This document shows positions 21,470 to 32,233 of a DNA stretch of 64,000 bases, one piece after another. The notes beneath the pieces were generated by a model that worked only from the letters and a program-made list of their open reading frames with translations, had not been told where the DNA came from and did no database searches. A program made the translations under genes and the position numbers. Numbering within the stretch: the first letter of the stretch is position 1; every line of letters begins with the position of its first letter. The stretch is from Mesomycoplasma hyopneumoniae J. Lineage in GTDB: Bacteria; Bacillota_I; Bacilli_A; Mycoplasmatales; Metamycoplasmataceae. Where the stretch lies: the NCBI RefSeq assembly GCF_000008205.1, contig NC_007295.1:806001-870000 (forward strand), in the 5' to 3' direction.

Positions 21470-23221
21470 TTAAATTCCATCAGGAAACAAAGCGGTCTTA
21501 CGATCGCCATTTTCAAAGCCATTTGGATAAATTTCCTTTAAATTTTGTCTATAAGATCGAGTTTGACTCGGGAACTTTTGTAGGTTAGAACCATCAATTA
21601 AATTGTAAGCCTTGATAGTTTTCTCGCCATCGCTAAGATCTTTTGAAAGTAAAAATGGTGTATATGAAGCTCTGGCTAATAAATCCCACCTGTTAGAGCT
21701 TAGTGCTACTCCGCTATAAACCCCAATCATTTGACCAAATTCGTTATAAACAAGCGAACCAGAAGCCCCAAAATAAAGGGAGGAAAATTTGATATTCTGA
21801 TTAAACCCATAATAATCACCTAATAGGCGATGAAAAACTTTTGTATATGGGTTAAGGTTAAAACTTAACATTTTCCCTTCATAATCATTAGTGGAGATAG
21901 CAAACGTGTTTGCATTTTCAGGAGATCGATGATAAGATTGCATTGTTTTATCGTTTCTCTCAATGGGATTATTTCAAGTAAGCACTGAATTTCCACCATC
22001 AAGTCCAGGATAGCCCAGAACATAAACGTTTTTGGAATTAGTTAAAAACTCTTTGTTTTCATGCATTTTTGAAGCTGTAACATAATCAATTGTTGGCATA
22101 TAAAAAGAAATTTTTTTATCTTGATTAGGAAGATCAGCTTGTTTATTTCGTTTTAGATAAGAATCTAACGCAGCCATTGCTTTTTTTATCCAATCTTTAA
22201 GCGTTTCATCGGCGTTTGCCAAATTAACTTCTAATTCAAAAACAGCAAAATCTGTATATAAAGGAATAAATTCGTCTTTTTCTAAGCTGCTTTTGATAAT
22301 TTTGCTTTCTGTAAAATCTTCCTCTGGTTCAACTTGTGATTTTAGATATTCAAGTCGCAATTTTGATTTATTTTTTATATCATCTTGAAAGGGTTTTATA
22401 TAATCTCTATTAATAAAATCATAGCCAGCAAAAATTAATTTAGGCGCTGAAAAAGCTGTTGTTTTTATAGTAGAATTAGCTGATAAACCTGAACGGTTTG
22501 CATTTGTAAAATTTTCATCTGAGGCATAAAATTTAGCTTGATTATTTTTATTAGTCGAAAAATCATAATTATTATTATGGCTTGCGAAAATTTGGGGAGC
22601 TTGAATTGATTTTCCTAGTGAAATAGAAGTTGCTTTATCCTTACTTGGGTCTTCATAATTTAGTTTTTTTCCAAGATTTTCATCTAAAGTATTGGATAAA
22701 TGCGAGGCAACATGCAGATTTGTCGCAAAAAATAATTTGTAATTATTTTCATCTTTTTTATGATAATCTAACAGTCAAATAGTCCCATTTTCAGTTGCTA
22801 AAAACTTATTCTCCTCGGGTTCACCATAAAGTTTAACACCTTTAGCTAATGTTATGCCAAATTTTACTGAAAATGTTCGATCGTACAGTTCCTTATACAA
22901 AATTTGAGGATCAACTGCTTTATATTTTTTAGCAAATAACGGATATTCGTTTGCCTTTAAATTCTTAGTTGCAAATTGAGGAAGCTGAAACACATCTGGT
23001 AATTGCAAGCTATTATTAGGATTTGCTTGGCTTTTATCAGGAAGAACCTCTACTTGTTTTTTTTGTGTTTTTGAATCAATATTTTCGTTTTTTTCTTCTT
23101 TTTTGGTTTCTTTGATTTCGTTACTTATTTGTTTTTCCGACACTTTATCATTTTTACAAGAAATTAAAAAGAAAAAAGCGGGAATTATTGCTAAAAATAA
23201 AAAATTTTTAATCTTTTTCAT
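21470..23221 (-). CDS. DUF31/MIP-like serine protease lipoprotein
   Basis: A 583-residue lipoprotein starting MKKIKNFLFLAIIPAFFFLI with Cys at the lipobox (LISC), then a Lys/Glu-rich spacer. The DUF31 core has FATNLHVAS with candidate catalytic His170, a candidate Asp in YTDFAVFELEV and GASGSLVYN with Ser487. It is shorter than the MIP-type protein at 6667 and has no MIB-like partner beside it, so its substrate may not be antibody. The chosen ATG is preceded by GAGATTGAT; a further open stretch upstream lies in low-complexity A-rich DNA. A 19-base A-tract lies just upstream of its -10 box. Confidence 0.82.
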
Positions 23222-23246
23222 ATCAATCTCTAGTTTTTTCTTTTTA

Positions 23247-23274
23247 ATTTTAACCTTTTTTTTTTTTTTTTTTT
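23247..23274 (-). promoter_or_regulatory. Homopolymer promoter of the DUF31 lipoprotein gene
   Basis: On the minus strand 19 A (23256-23274) are followed at once by GGTTAAAAT, whose TAAAAT can serve as the -10 box. An A-tract directly upstream of -10 is the layout of phase-variable vlp promoters in M. hyorhinis. Confidence 0.5.
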
Positions 23275-23292
23275 GCAAAAAAAGGTAAAAAA

Positions 23293-23325
23293 ATAAAAAA
23301 ACACACTCAAAAGTGTGTCTTTTTA
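23293..23325 (-). terminator. Terminator after the 5'-nucleotidase gene
   Basis: ACACACT (23301-23307) pairs with AGTGTGT (23312-23318); on the minus strand a T-run follows. It lies 28 bases beyond the 5'-nucleotidase stop. The plus-strand side also has T5, so it may work both ways. Confidence 0.7.
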
Positions 23326-23352
23326 AAAAAATTAAAATAATTAAGATTGACT

Positions 23353-25485
23353 TTAGCTTTTCGTTAGAGCTTCTTGAGGAATCTCAACTTGTTGATTTTT
23401 TGTAAAATCAGAACTTAAATATTCTTGGAATGTGTGGGCAAATAGATCTTTTTGACTTGAATCTTTAGTTAATTTGTCCAAATATTGACCATATTTAATT
23501 AAAGAATCAATATATTGAACTCCCTCATAAACTTTTTCAATATCCCTGTTTTTACCTAGATTTAACATTTGATAGCCGTCCCCGCCCGCTGAAAGATAAT
23601 CATTTGTGCTTAAATAGTAAAATTTGTTATCATCAATCGGCTTGTTATTAATTTTAAAGGATGTTGTATCTGGTTTTCAAACCCAGGATTCTATTTTGGT
23701 TTTCGGATCAGTCCCTTTTTCAACTTTGACTTTATAGGAAATATTTGAAGATAGTTGGGCAAATGCGCCTTGTTTCCCCATAGAAAGTCCGTATTCGAGA
23801 GTTTTTTTAAGTGTATCTCCTTTTAGTTTAATAGTTACAATCCTATTCCCAAAAGGACTAACCCCTAAAACATCTCCTCTTTTGATTTCACCACTTTTTA
23901 GATCTGTTCTAAGACTACCACCGTTTATAAGTCCTAAGGAATTATCAAGTGTTGCAATTTCATTTTTCGTACTTTGTACTTGTTCTTTTGAACTTTTTGC
24001 ATATTCCCAAGCAATGGCATCTGCTGTCATTACCCCTAATGAAGTTGGTTTTACCCGTCCAATTCAGTAAGGAGTTTTGTTGATCTCAATTGATTGAACA
24101 TGTTCAAAAACACCAGGCGAATTAAATACTTTTACATCATTTTCTACATCATAAACTTTATGAAGTTTTTTGATATAATGTTCTGATAAATCTCTGGTTA
24201 CAATATTGATTTGGTTAATATCTCTTAAAGATTGTACAATTTTTACTATCTCGCCAGTTTCAGTATCAAAAACTAAATCAATGTCCCCGAGCCATTTTGC
24301 ATAGGCCTCAGTTTGGGTTACCCAAACTTTTTTATCTTCTTTGGGTTTGTGAATTTCGATTTTTGTATGCGAATGCCCATCGATGACTAAATCAAGGCCA
24401 TTTCCGGTTTGTTCTGCAAGATAATCTGAAGTTCATTTATGTTCTGTGCGCCCAACACCTAGGTGCGTTGTAGCAATTATAAAGGAAATTGAAGGATCTT
24501 TTTCCTGAATCTCCTTAATTACCTTTTGGGTTTCAGGTACTGGATCGGTAAATTCAACTCAAAAAGAATTTTTTGGGTGGGAAGTAATTTTTGTATCTGG
24601 AGTTGTCAGCCCGATAACTGCAACTTTTAGACCATTTTCTAATTCCTTTATTATATAAGGTTGGAAAACTCGCTTCCCTTGTTTAAATTCAGCTGGTTTT
24701 ATGGCTCTTTCATCTGTAGATTCTAAATTTTTAAGTTCCTCTTCTGAAGGTTGTCTTCAGTAAACATTAGCGGAAATAAAAGGCATTTTTCGGCTAAATT
24801 CATCTTTGTTTCCCTCGGCGGCAAGATCAAGAATGTGTCTAATTCCATAGTCGAATTCATGGTTTCCAATCGCAACTGAATCATAGCCTATATATTTGGC
24901 AATTTTTGCAATTGTCTTACCTTTATCTGTATCCGAAAGTGGAAGTCCTTGAATTAAATCTCCGGCAGATAAAAGTAAATCCTTGTTAAATTTTTTCAAG
25001 TACTGTCCCGTTTTATCCATCCCTGAATAATTATTGTGTTTGTTATCATCATATTCTAAGCGACCGTGTTCGTCGTTTGTATGAAAAATTTTTACAGTTT
25101 TAAGTTTTGAATTTTCTTTTTTTTCTAATTCATGCAATTTTTTAAAAAGATAATTGACCTGATCAATTAGGGGATCAATTTTGGCTTGGGCTTCGCTAAT
25201 AATTATAGCGATTTCATCTGTATCACTTTTTGGATTAGTTTTACGGATTTTGTCTATTTTTGCTTGGAAATCATTTAAGGTATCCGAATATTTCTCAACT
25301 ACAGAAAAATATTCTTCCCTAATCTTTTCAGAATTTTCTTTAACTTGAGCGCTATTTTCAGTTATTTTTTGAGTATTTTTTGTAACCTGAGTAGCGTTTT
25401 CACTACAAGCAGCACTAACAATTAAAGGAATTCCGGTAATAAAAGTTGCAATAGTGCAAAAAGGTAATAAAAGTTTCTTCTTCAA
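23353..25485 (-). CDS. 5'-nucleotidase/UshA-type metallophosphatase lipoprotein
   Basis: A 710-residue surface lipoprotein that would dephosphorylate extracellular nucleotides to nucleosides for uptake. The signal peptide ends at lipobox VSAAC, followed by an Asn/Glu/Lys-rich coiled-coil-like segment to about residue 125. The metal-binding motifs are IFHTNDEHG, SAGDLIQG, AIGNHEFDYG and IDGHSHT. The C-terminal nucleotide-binding domain has NGGSLRTD and YLSTNDYLSAGGDGY. The start is TTG at 25483-25485 behind GAGGAG. Mycoplasmas cannot make purines or pyrimidines de novo, which fits this role. Confidence 0.9.
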
Positions 25486-25838
25486 TTTTCTCCTCTTATT
25501 TTTTGTTAAAATTGTATTATAACTTAAACGCCTTAAAAAAGAAGAAAATTTCTTAAAATTTTTCTTCCTTACTTTGTATATGAATAAAAAATTTGTTTAA
25601 CCTATATTATCGAAAATAATTTTGGGCGTTTATTAAAGCCGAAAAATTTTTATTAATTTTTAAAAAACACTTGTTTTTATAGTATTTTTTGGGTTCAATA
25701 TAATTTTTTAAAAATTTTTTTAATTTATAATTTTTTTCTATGATATAATAATTTAAAAATTTAGTTTTTAATTTCAACAGCCCACAAAAATTAAAAAAAT
25801 AAATAAAAAAGTATAAAAATTTTTAAGAACGAAAAAAA
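25486..25838. other. Divergent intergenic region
   Basis: No gene seen. It holds a minus-strand TATAAT (25516-25521) for the 5'-nucleotidase, an imperfect A/T inverted repeat near 25540-25572, and a plus-strand TATAAT (25744-25749) that may serve the plsC-scpAB operon. Confidence 0.55.
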
Positions 25839-26576
25839 ATGATAATAAAATTACGAATAGTTCTTTTTTCATTGTTTTGATTGCTAAAATTACGTAAAAT
25901 ACGGTCTGTTTGAAAAAAATACACTAAAAAAAAAGTCGAATTTGCGCCTGAATATCGAAATAATTTAATTTTAAAATACTCAAAATTTATTTTAAAGCTT
26001 TTTCGACTTAAAATAAAAGTTTTTGGCTATGAAAATTTACCAAAAACTGCTGCAGTTATAATTTCAAACCATAATTCGTTTGCTGATTATTTTGTTTTAT
26101 GCTCAGCTCTCGAAAATCCTGAAAAGGGCGAAGGCCAAACAAACCCTATTTCAACTTTTTTACTTGAAAAACAGTATTTTAATCGAAAAAACAAATGAAT
26201 TTTTGGTATTTTGGATTCACTTTTTTTGACCGAAGATCCAAAGAAAAACATCGCAGAATTAGGAAGTTTCTTAAAAACTGCCCGGGAAAAACGTATTTAT
26301 GGTATCGTTTTTAGTAAGAAAAATGAAAAAAAATCAAATTTTGACTTCCCTGTTAACGTTTTTAACGCCACAAAACAGACTGGACTAGCAATAATTCCTG
26401 TTTCAATTAATTTTTCTGATGAAAATTCTTATAAACTGAATCGCAAAAAAGTACAAAATATTGAAATTTTTTTTCATAAACCTATTAAAACCGCCGCTGT
26501 TTTTGCCCAGACAGGCAAATCTCTATTTCTAACTACCAAAAAAGCAATTTTTCAGAATAATGGCGGTGATAAATAA
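25839..26576 (+). CDS. PlsC-like 1-acylglycerol-3-phosphate acyltransferase, divergent
   Basis: A 245-residue protein of the PlsC family, which transfers an acyl chain to lysophosphatidic acid during phospholipid synthesis. The catalytic HX4D block is present as SNHNSFADYFV near residue 72. The usual FPEGTR block is missing; the matching place reads IVFSKKNEKK, so activity or substrate may differ. Basic and hydrophobic residues at the N-terminus suggest membrane association. Its TAA overlaps the ATG of scpA by one base. Confidence 0.75.
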
Positions 26577-27325
26577 TGAATTTTGATGGCAAATTTGATG
26601 TTAAATTAGGCAACTTTTCCGGTCCTTTAGATTTACTACTTGATCTTGTTAGGTCAAAAAATATTAATATTCTTGATATTAATCTTGTCGAACTTGCTAG
26701 TCAGTATGTAAATATCATTGATAATTTAAAGCAAAAAAGTATTCAAATTGCTGGGGAGTATTTAGTAATTGCATCAACTCTAGTTCATTTAAAGTCAAAA
26801 ATTATTTTTGCATCTGATAAACAAGAAGAATTAGATTCTGAAACTAAACAGGACCAACTTGAATTTTTAGCACTCCTTTCGGACTACCAACAAATTAAAA
26901 ATATTACCAAAATGTTAAAGGAGCAACAAGAGCATCGAAATGACTATTTTGAGAAAAGCACCTCAAATTATAGTGATTTTCGCAGGCCGCATAACCCTAA
27001 CAAACTCGATGGACATTCATCCCAACTAATTTTATCGAAGGTTTTAAAACTAATGTTTGATCGAATAAGGGCAAAAAATCGTTTAAAAATTAGCACAAAA
27101 CAAGTAGAGGTCAGCGCTGATAAACAAACTCTTTGACTCAAAAATATCTTAGAAAAAAAAGGCAAATTTAGTTTTGAAGAACTTTTTAACCTACCGAGTA
27201 TGAAACATTTTGTCATCACGATGATTTCTCTACTTGAAATGGCAAAAAAACAGGTGTTGCACTTAAAACAAGAAAGTCAATTTTCTGAAATTTTAGTTTT
27301 TGAAGGAGGTTTTGATGAAAACTAG
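26576..27325 (+). CDS. scpA: Segregation and condensation protein A
   Basis: The kleisin subunit of the SMC-ScpAB condensin (smc lies at 54006). The 249 residues start MNFDGKFDVKLGNFSGPLDL, the family signature, with IASTLVHLKSKIIF at about residues 64-77. The winged-helix C-terminus is reached only by reading the TGA at 27134-27136 as Trp. It overlaps plsC by one base and scpB by 11 bases. Confidence 0.93.
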
Positions 27326-27902
27326 AATTATTGAGGCAATTTTATATCTCCAAGGGGAAAAAGGAGTTTCATCACTCCAATTACAAAACTGTCTAAAATT
27401 AGCAAAAATTAGTGAAGCGCGCAAACTTTTAAAGGACTTTGCCATTGAATTCAACCGGCAAAAACGCGGAATTTTAGTGGTTGAATTTGATGATATTTTC
27501 AAATTCGTTACCGCAAAAGACCTAAAACCCTTTATAATTGATTTTGTCAGCAATGAAAGAAAATACCGCCTGAGCAATTCATCAATCGAGGTAGCAGCCA
27601 TAATTGCATATAAACAACCAGTAACACGCAGCACAATCGCACAAATTCGGGGCGGGATTAATTCGGACTACATTGTCGGATCTTTATTAGCAAAGGGAAT
27701 TATCGAAGAATTAGGGACGGCTTCAACACCCGGAAATCCGACGCTTTATGGGGTAACTTCAAGGTTTTTTGATTATTTTAAACTAAGATCGGCAAAAGAT
27801 TTACCAAAATTTCAAGAATTTGATCTTTTTAGTCATGAAGACCAAAATTCACAGGTAGATAATTTTGATCTTTTTTCATCCCAACGCGAAAACCAAAAAT
27901 AG
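27315..27902 (+). CDS. scpB: Segregation and condensation protein B
   Basis: ScpB dimers bind ScpA in the condensin complex. The 195 residues start MKTRIIEAILYLQGEKG at the ATG 27315-27317, preceded by AAGGAGG within the end of scpA; a TTG 15 bases upstream is in frame but lacks a ribosome site. The family core VAAIIAYKQPVTRSTIAQIR and the winged-helix part LGTASTPGNPTLYGVT are clear. Confidence 0.93.
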   Translation: MKTRIIEAILYLQGEKGVSSLQLQNCLKLAKISEARKLLKDFAIEFNRQKRGILVVEFDDIFKFVTAKDLKPFIIDFVSNERKYRLSNSSIEVAAIIAYKQPVTRSTIAQIRGGINSDYIVGSLLAKGIIEELGTASTPGNPTLYGVTSRFFDYFKLRSAKDLPKFQEFDLFSHEDQNSQVDNFDLFSSQRENQK

Positions 27903-27908
27903 TTCAAT

Positions 27909-30745
27909 ATGAAACTAGGTCAAATTAGTGCCAAAACTACTTTTGAAGAACAAAAATTTATTTTTTTTAATCAAGATTTTCCGCTTGAGATAACTAATTC
28001 AAAAATTATTGGTTTTATTTCAAACCAGTCAAATTCAATTAACGAAAGTTACATTTCTAGTATTGGATTAGTGATAGCAGAGTTTTTAAAGCAAAATAAT
28101 TTGAAAAAAATTCTTATAAATAACAGTGATAATAATTTTGGAATTGCTTTTGGTTTAATTTTTTATAATATTTTAGCACATAATTCTGAAATAAAAGTTG
28201 AAATTTTTGATGAAAGCTGAGGTTATTCCCAAAAACTTGCCCACCATTATTTTATTAACAATGATTTTGATTTTTTTATTAATATTGAAGTTAATTTAAC
28301 AGATAAAAATTCAAGTCTTGCAATTTTGTCATTTTTCAAAAAAAATTTGACCTTTTTAAGCGCTGATGACGAAAAATTAATTAACAAAGCCGAAAAATGT
28401 CCTTTTTTATCCCAAAATAGTCAAATTAAAAAACCAAAAAAATTCAGAATTAATTGAAATGATATTATCGAATTCCAAAAAAGCATAAATTTAGACTTGC
28501 AAAAGTTAGAAAAATTCTATCAATTTTATGAACCTGAATCGACATTTTTAACTAATTTTTTAAAGCGAAACTTTGACCTAAAAACAGCTAAATTTCTGCC
28601 AATCAGAAAAAATGCTCCAATCGAAAACATAATGAAAAAAATTAGCGATAATTCGATAATATGGAAAAAAATCACAACAAGCGCTAAATTCAAAACAAAT
28701 GTAGTTTTTTGACTTAAACAGAATAAAATTCTTGCTGGCTTTCGCAAAAATTTTAATTTTAATATCATAAAAGAAAAAGATTTACAACTATTATTTCTAG
28801 ATTACCTTCGAAAAAATTGACAAAATGGTAGACATTTTTTAATTAGCAAACAAAGTGATAGTTATATTTTTGAGTTTGTTCAAAAAAATTTTAATGCAAA
28901 AATTAAAAGTTTTTGTGAATATACAGAAAATCCTGAAACTGAAATTATCAAAATTCAATCACAAGAACAGCAAGAAATTGTAATTATAATGGAAAAAAGT
29001 TTTTATTTTATCCCAAAAAGTGCTGAAAAATCAACTGTTTTTGGCCTAAGTTCACATTTTTCAGTGCTTTGATATATAAAAGTTTTTGACTTTTATCTTA
29101 AAAATAACCAAAATATTCTTGAGATAATCCAAACAATCAAAACCGAGATTAACTATGTCTTCCATCACAAATTTAAGTTAAAAATTGATCCAGTAAAACT
29201 TGATAATATCATAAATCTACTTATTTCCGAAAAAGATGGTGAATTTAAACCTCAAGGCTTTAAAATTAAAAATTTTTCTAATGATAAAAATGTTATAAAT
29301 CTTAAAGTTAATCTTAAAAAAAAGGATTTTTACACGCTAACTTATTTTAAACCAAAAAAACAACTCACATTATCGACTAATTTTTTAGCAAAAAATCACA
29401 CCGAAAAACAAGCTGTTTTTCTCGAAAATTCTCTAATTGATAAAATAAGGCTTGTAAATAAAGATTCAATTTTAACAAAAACAAACCAGAAAAAAAATAT
29501 AATTAAATTTTCTTGTTTTATTACAACAATTATTGTAATCTTAATAATTTTGTTTTATAATTTCTATAATTCTAGTTTCTCTGATGGCTCGACAACAAGA
29601 ATTTTTGAAAAATTCTACGAATTTTTCTTTAAACCTAGGAAAAATCGACTAGTTTTCTTAGGAGTTTTTGGCCATTTTCTTTTATGAAATATTAGTACAA
29701 CCTTTCAATTACGGCAAATTTTTAAGAATCAAGGGATTAAAACAAAATTTAGGCACCTATTTATTGGTACTTTTATTGCCCTTTTTATGCAGTTTTCCAC
29801 ACCATTTTCATTTGGGGGAGAAATAAGTTATTACTGGTATTTGCAACGAAAACAATACCCATTAAAAAATATTAGCGCGACTTTGACTTACAACGCTTTA
29901 CTTCATCAAGTTTTTAATTTGTTAATTGCTATTATTTTTTTACCAGTTGGTTTTGTTTTTTATCCTGAGCTTTTTGTTTTTGATTCCTGGGAAAAAATTG
30001 CCTTTTTTACTTGATTAATTACAAATATTATTCTAAATGTGTTTGTTTTGTTGATAATTATAATAATTTCACTTTGAAAAAAATTACAATATTCCTTAAT
30101 TAAAATGCTTGTCTGGCTTTTAAACCTCAATTTTTTTAAAAAAATGAGGACAAAAAAAGAGTTGAATACCGTTTTCAATTTTTAATTGACAATTTTAAAA
30201 ATCATTTTATTAAAATACTTTCCAATAAAGCCTTATTAACAAAAATTCTTTTAATTTATAAATTGCCACTGTTTTTTCTTAATTTTTCTTTTGTTATTTT
30301 AATAACAGCGATGGAAAAGGGAGGATTTAATCTAAAAAACCTTAGTTTTATACATTATTTGAAATTTATTTCAGGATTTACAATCCTGCAAATTTCAAAT
30401 AATTTATCGCCCTCACCAGGGGGAGTTGGTTCGGTTGATGTTATTACAAAATTAATTTTTCAAAGTTTTTTTAATGAAAAAACAACTATAACATTGGATA
30501 TTTTTAACTTTGCAAACAGAATTTATACCTGATTTTTGCCTTATTTTATCTCAGCACTCGGAATTCTCACTGTCTGAATTGGAGAAAAAAGAATTGACTA
30601 TTACCAGCAAATTCGCCAAACTATGAAAAATAATTCAATTCTAAATCTTGAACTTAAAAAGCAGAATACTAATTTTTTTAAGTATGCTTTATTTTTTTGG
30701 ACTTTAGTTATATTTTCTTTAATTTTATTTATTTTTCTTCATTAA
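27909..30745 (+). pseudogene. Frameshifted phosphohexomutase-like/flippase (LPG synthase TM) fusion
   Basis: Frame 1 runs from 27909 to a TAA at 30183-30185 (758 codons). The protein then continues in the -1 frame from about 30145 to the TAA at 30743-30745. The switch is at T7A7 (30131-30144), so a single-base change, or slippage at that run, accounts for it. The N-terminal ~500 residues weakly resemble a phosphohexomutase without active-site motifs (inference). The C-terminal part is a multi-pass LPG_synthase_TM/flippase-like domain with SFGGEISYYWY and, after the shift, the hallmark SPGGVGSVDV. Without the shift the protein loses that motif and its last helices. Confidence 0.7.
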
Positions 30746-31697
30746 ATTTAAGAAAAATTTGAGCTGCTTTTGCTATCATTGCCCCATTATCAGTACAGAA
30801 TTCTTTTTTTGGAATAACCACTTTATATTTATTTTCATATGTTTTAATTAATTTCCGAATTTCTGAATTTGCCGCGACCCCACCTACTAATGTTATTGTT
30901 TTTACATTTTTTTTAGTTTTAAGTGCTAAATCAAGCTGCCTTTTTAAATATTTTATAACTGTTTTTTGAAAAGAAACAGCAATTTCAACAACTTTTTTTT
31001 GCGAAAATAAATAATTTTCCTTTAAATTATTAGTATAATTTATTACTTGGGTTTTAAGGCCGCTAAAAGAAAAATCTAACGGATTTTCAAGTACTTTTGG
31101 CAGGCTAAAGTCAATTAGTTCCATATTTCTTACATTATTTTGTTGCCAAATTAAGTCAATTTTAGGTCCTCCGGGGTAACCACAACCCAAACTTCGGCCA
31201 ATTTTATCATAAATTTCACCAAGAGCATCATCAACTGTCGAACCAATAATTTCTAAATTATTTTTGTTTTCAGCAAAAATTAATTGAGTATGACCCCCTG
31301 AAATCAACAAGGATAATACCGGGAATTCTAAGTCGTTTTCGATTGCAGCCGACCAAAAATGCCCTAAAAGATGATCAATTGGAATTAACGGCTTATTAAA
31401 AAAAAGCGAGAGCGCGCTGGCAAATAAAAACCCAATTTTTAAAGGCCCTATCAATCCCGGATTTTTTGTATATGCAATTGCATCAATAGTGGAAAAATCG
31501 ATATTTTTTCCTAATAATTTCTCTAAAATTATTGCTAAATTGCGCGAATGCTCTCGCGATGCAAGCTCAGGAACTGTTCCTCCAAATTGTTCATGGAGTT
31601 CAAATTGACTAATTGTTAACAAAATTTCCACTTTATTTTCGCTAAAAAGTGCAACTGATGCATCATCATGTGAAGTTTCGATTCCTAAAATTTTCAT
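30729..31697 (-). CDS. tsaD: tRNA threonylcarbamoyladenosine synthase component TsaD
   Basis: It transfers the threonylcarbamoyl group to A37 of ANN-decoding tRNAs, using the adenylate made by Sua5/TsaC (gene at 46040). The 322 residues include MKILGIETSHDDASVAL, the metal-binding HLLGH, SGGHTQL, STVDDALGEIYDK, GYPGGPKID and VGGVAANSEIR, all family landmarks. It converges with and overlaps the flippase-fusion gene by 17 bases. The promoter region is shared divergently with tRNA-Ser. Confidence 0.96.
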   Translation of the reverse strand: MKILGIETSHDDASVALFSENKVEILLTISQFELHEQFGGTVPELASREHSRNLAIILEKLLGKNIDFSTIDAIAYTKNPGLIGPLKIGFLFASALSLFFNKPLIPIDHLLGHFWSAAIENDLEFPVLSLLISGGHTQLIFAENKNNLEIIGSTVDDALGEIYDKIGRSLGCGYPGGPKIDLIWQQNNVRNMELIDFSLPKVLENPLDFSFSGLKTQVINYTNNLKENYLFSQKKVVEIAVSFQKTVIKYLKRQLDLALKTKKNVKTITLVGGVAANSEIRKLIKTYENKYKVVIPKKEFCTDNGAMIAKAAQIFLKFNEEK

Positions 31698-31742
31698 TTT
31701 ACCTACTTTTTTTAATTTTTTATTTTTATTTTTTCTATGTTA

Positions 31743-31757
31743 TGTTATAATTATAAT
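31743..31757 (+). promoter_or_regulatory. Promoter of tRNA-Ser
   Basis: TGTTATAATTATAAT carries an extended -10 (TG-T-TATAAT) and a second overlapping TATAAT, 23-29 bases before the tRNA. ATTATA boxes on the other strand may serve tsaD. Confidence 0.5.
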
Positions 31758-31780
31758 ATAAAACTTAAAATATATAATAT

Positions 31781-31871
31781 GGGTCAGTACTCAAGAGGCT
31801 GAAGAGGACGCACTGCTAACGCGTTAGGGGAGTTAAATCCCGCGCAGGTTCAAATCCTGTCTGACCCGCCA
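31781..31871 (+). tRNA. tRNA-Ser (anticodon GCT), CCA encoded
   Basis: The acceptor stem GGGTCAG pairs with CTGACCC. The D arm (CTC/GAG), anticodon loop CTGCTAA with GCT, long class II variable arm and T arm with TTCAAAT are present. The GCT anticodon reads AGC/AGT Ser codons. The anticodon stem ACGCA/CGCGT has an A-C mismatch next to the loop. Confidence 0.93.
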
Positions 31872-32162
31872 TAATTTATAATATTGCTTGATAAAAATTC
31901 GTTTTATTTCTAATTTTATCTTGTTAATTGATAAATTATACTCTTATTTTCTTTACAATATTTTATTGTTTTTATTAATATCTAAGATTTTTTAAATTTC
32001 TTTTATTTGTTTTATATTAAATTTTTTACTACGAAAATATTAAAAAAATAATTATTTCTTTTTCATTTTTTAGTTTGATATTCATTTTATTTTCCTTTAT
32101 ATTTAATATTTATTATAATTTGAGTATATCATTTAACTAAATAATAATACAATTAAAGCAAT
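31872..32162. other. AT-rich intergenic stretch, no gene seen
   Basis: Between tRNA-Ser and the nusG terminator. It is extremely AT-rich low-complexity DNA; I see no ORF, RNA or repeat worth calling. Confidence 0.6.
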
Positions 32163-32208
32163 AAAAAACCAGAAATTTCTTAATTTTGAAAATTTCTGGT
32201 TTTTTTTT
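32163..32208. terminator. Strong hairpin terminator after nusG
   Basis: AAAAAACCAGAAATTT (32163-32178) pairs with its complement at 32190-32205. T-runs on both strands make it bidirectional; it closes the minus-strand nusG operon. Confidence 0.75.
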
Positions 32209-32233
32209 ATTAAAATAATTCAATATATTTTAG

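Noticed and set aside
30131..30150. Programmed -1 ribosomal frameshift site
   Set aside because: The T7A7 run does not give a clean X-XXY-YYZ heptamer in the zero frame and no clear pseudoknot follows; a length change in the run is simpler, so this is kept only as an open alternative.
30263..30532. Separate small membrane protein gene
   Set aside because: It carries the PGGVG hallmark that completes the preceding flippase domain; best explained as the frameshifted tail.
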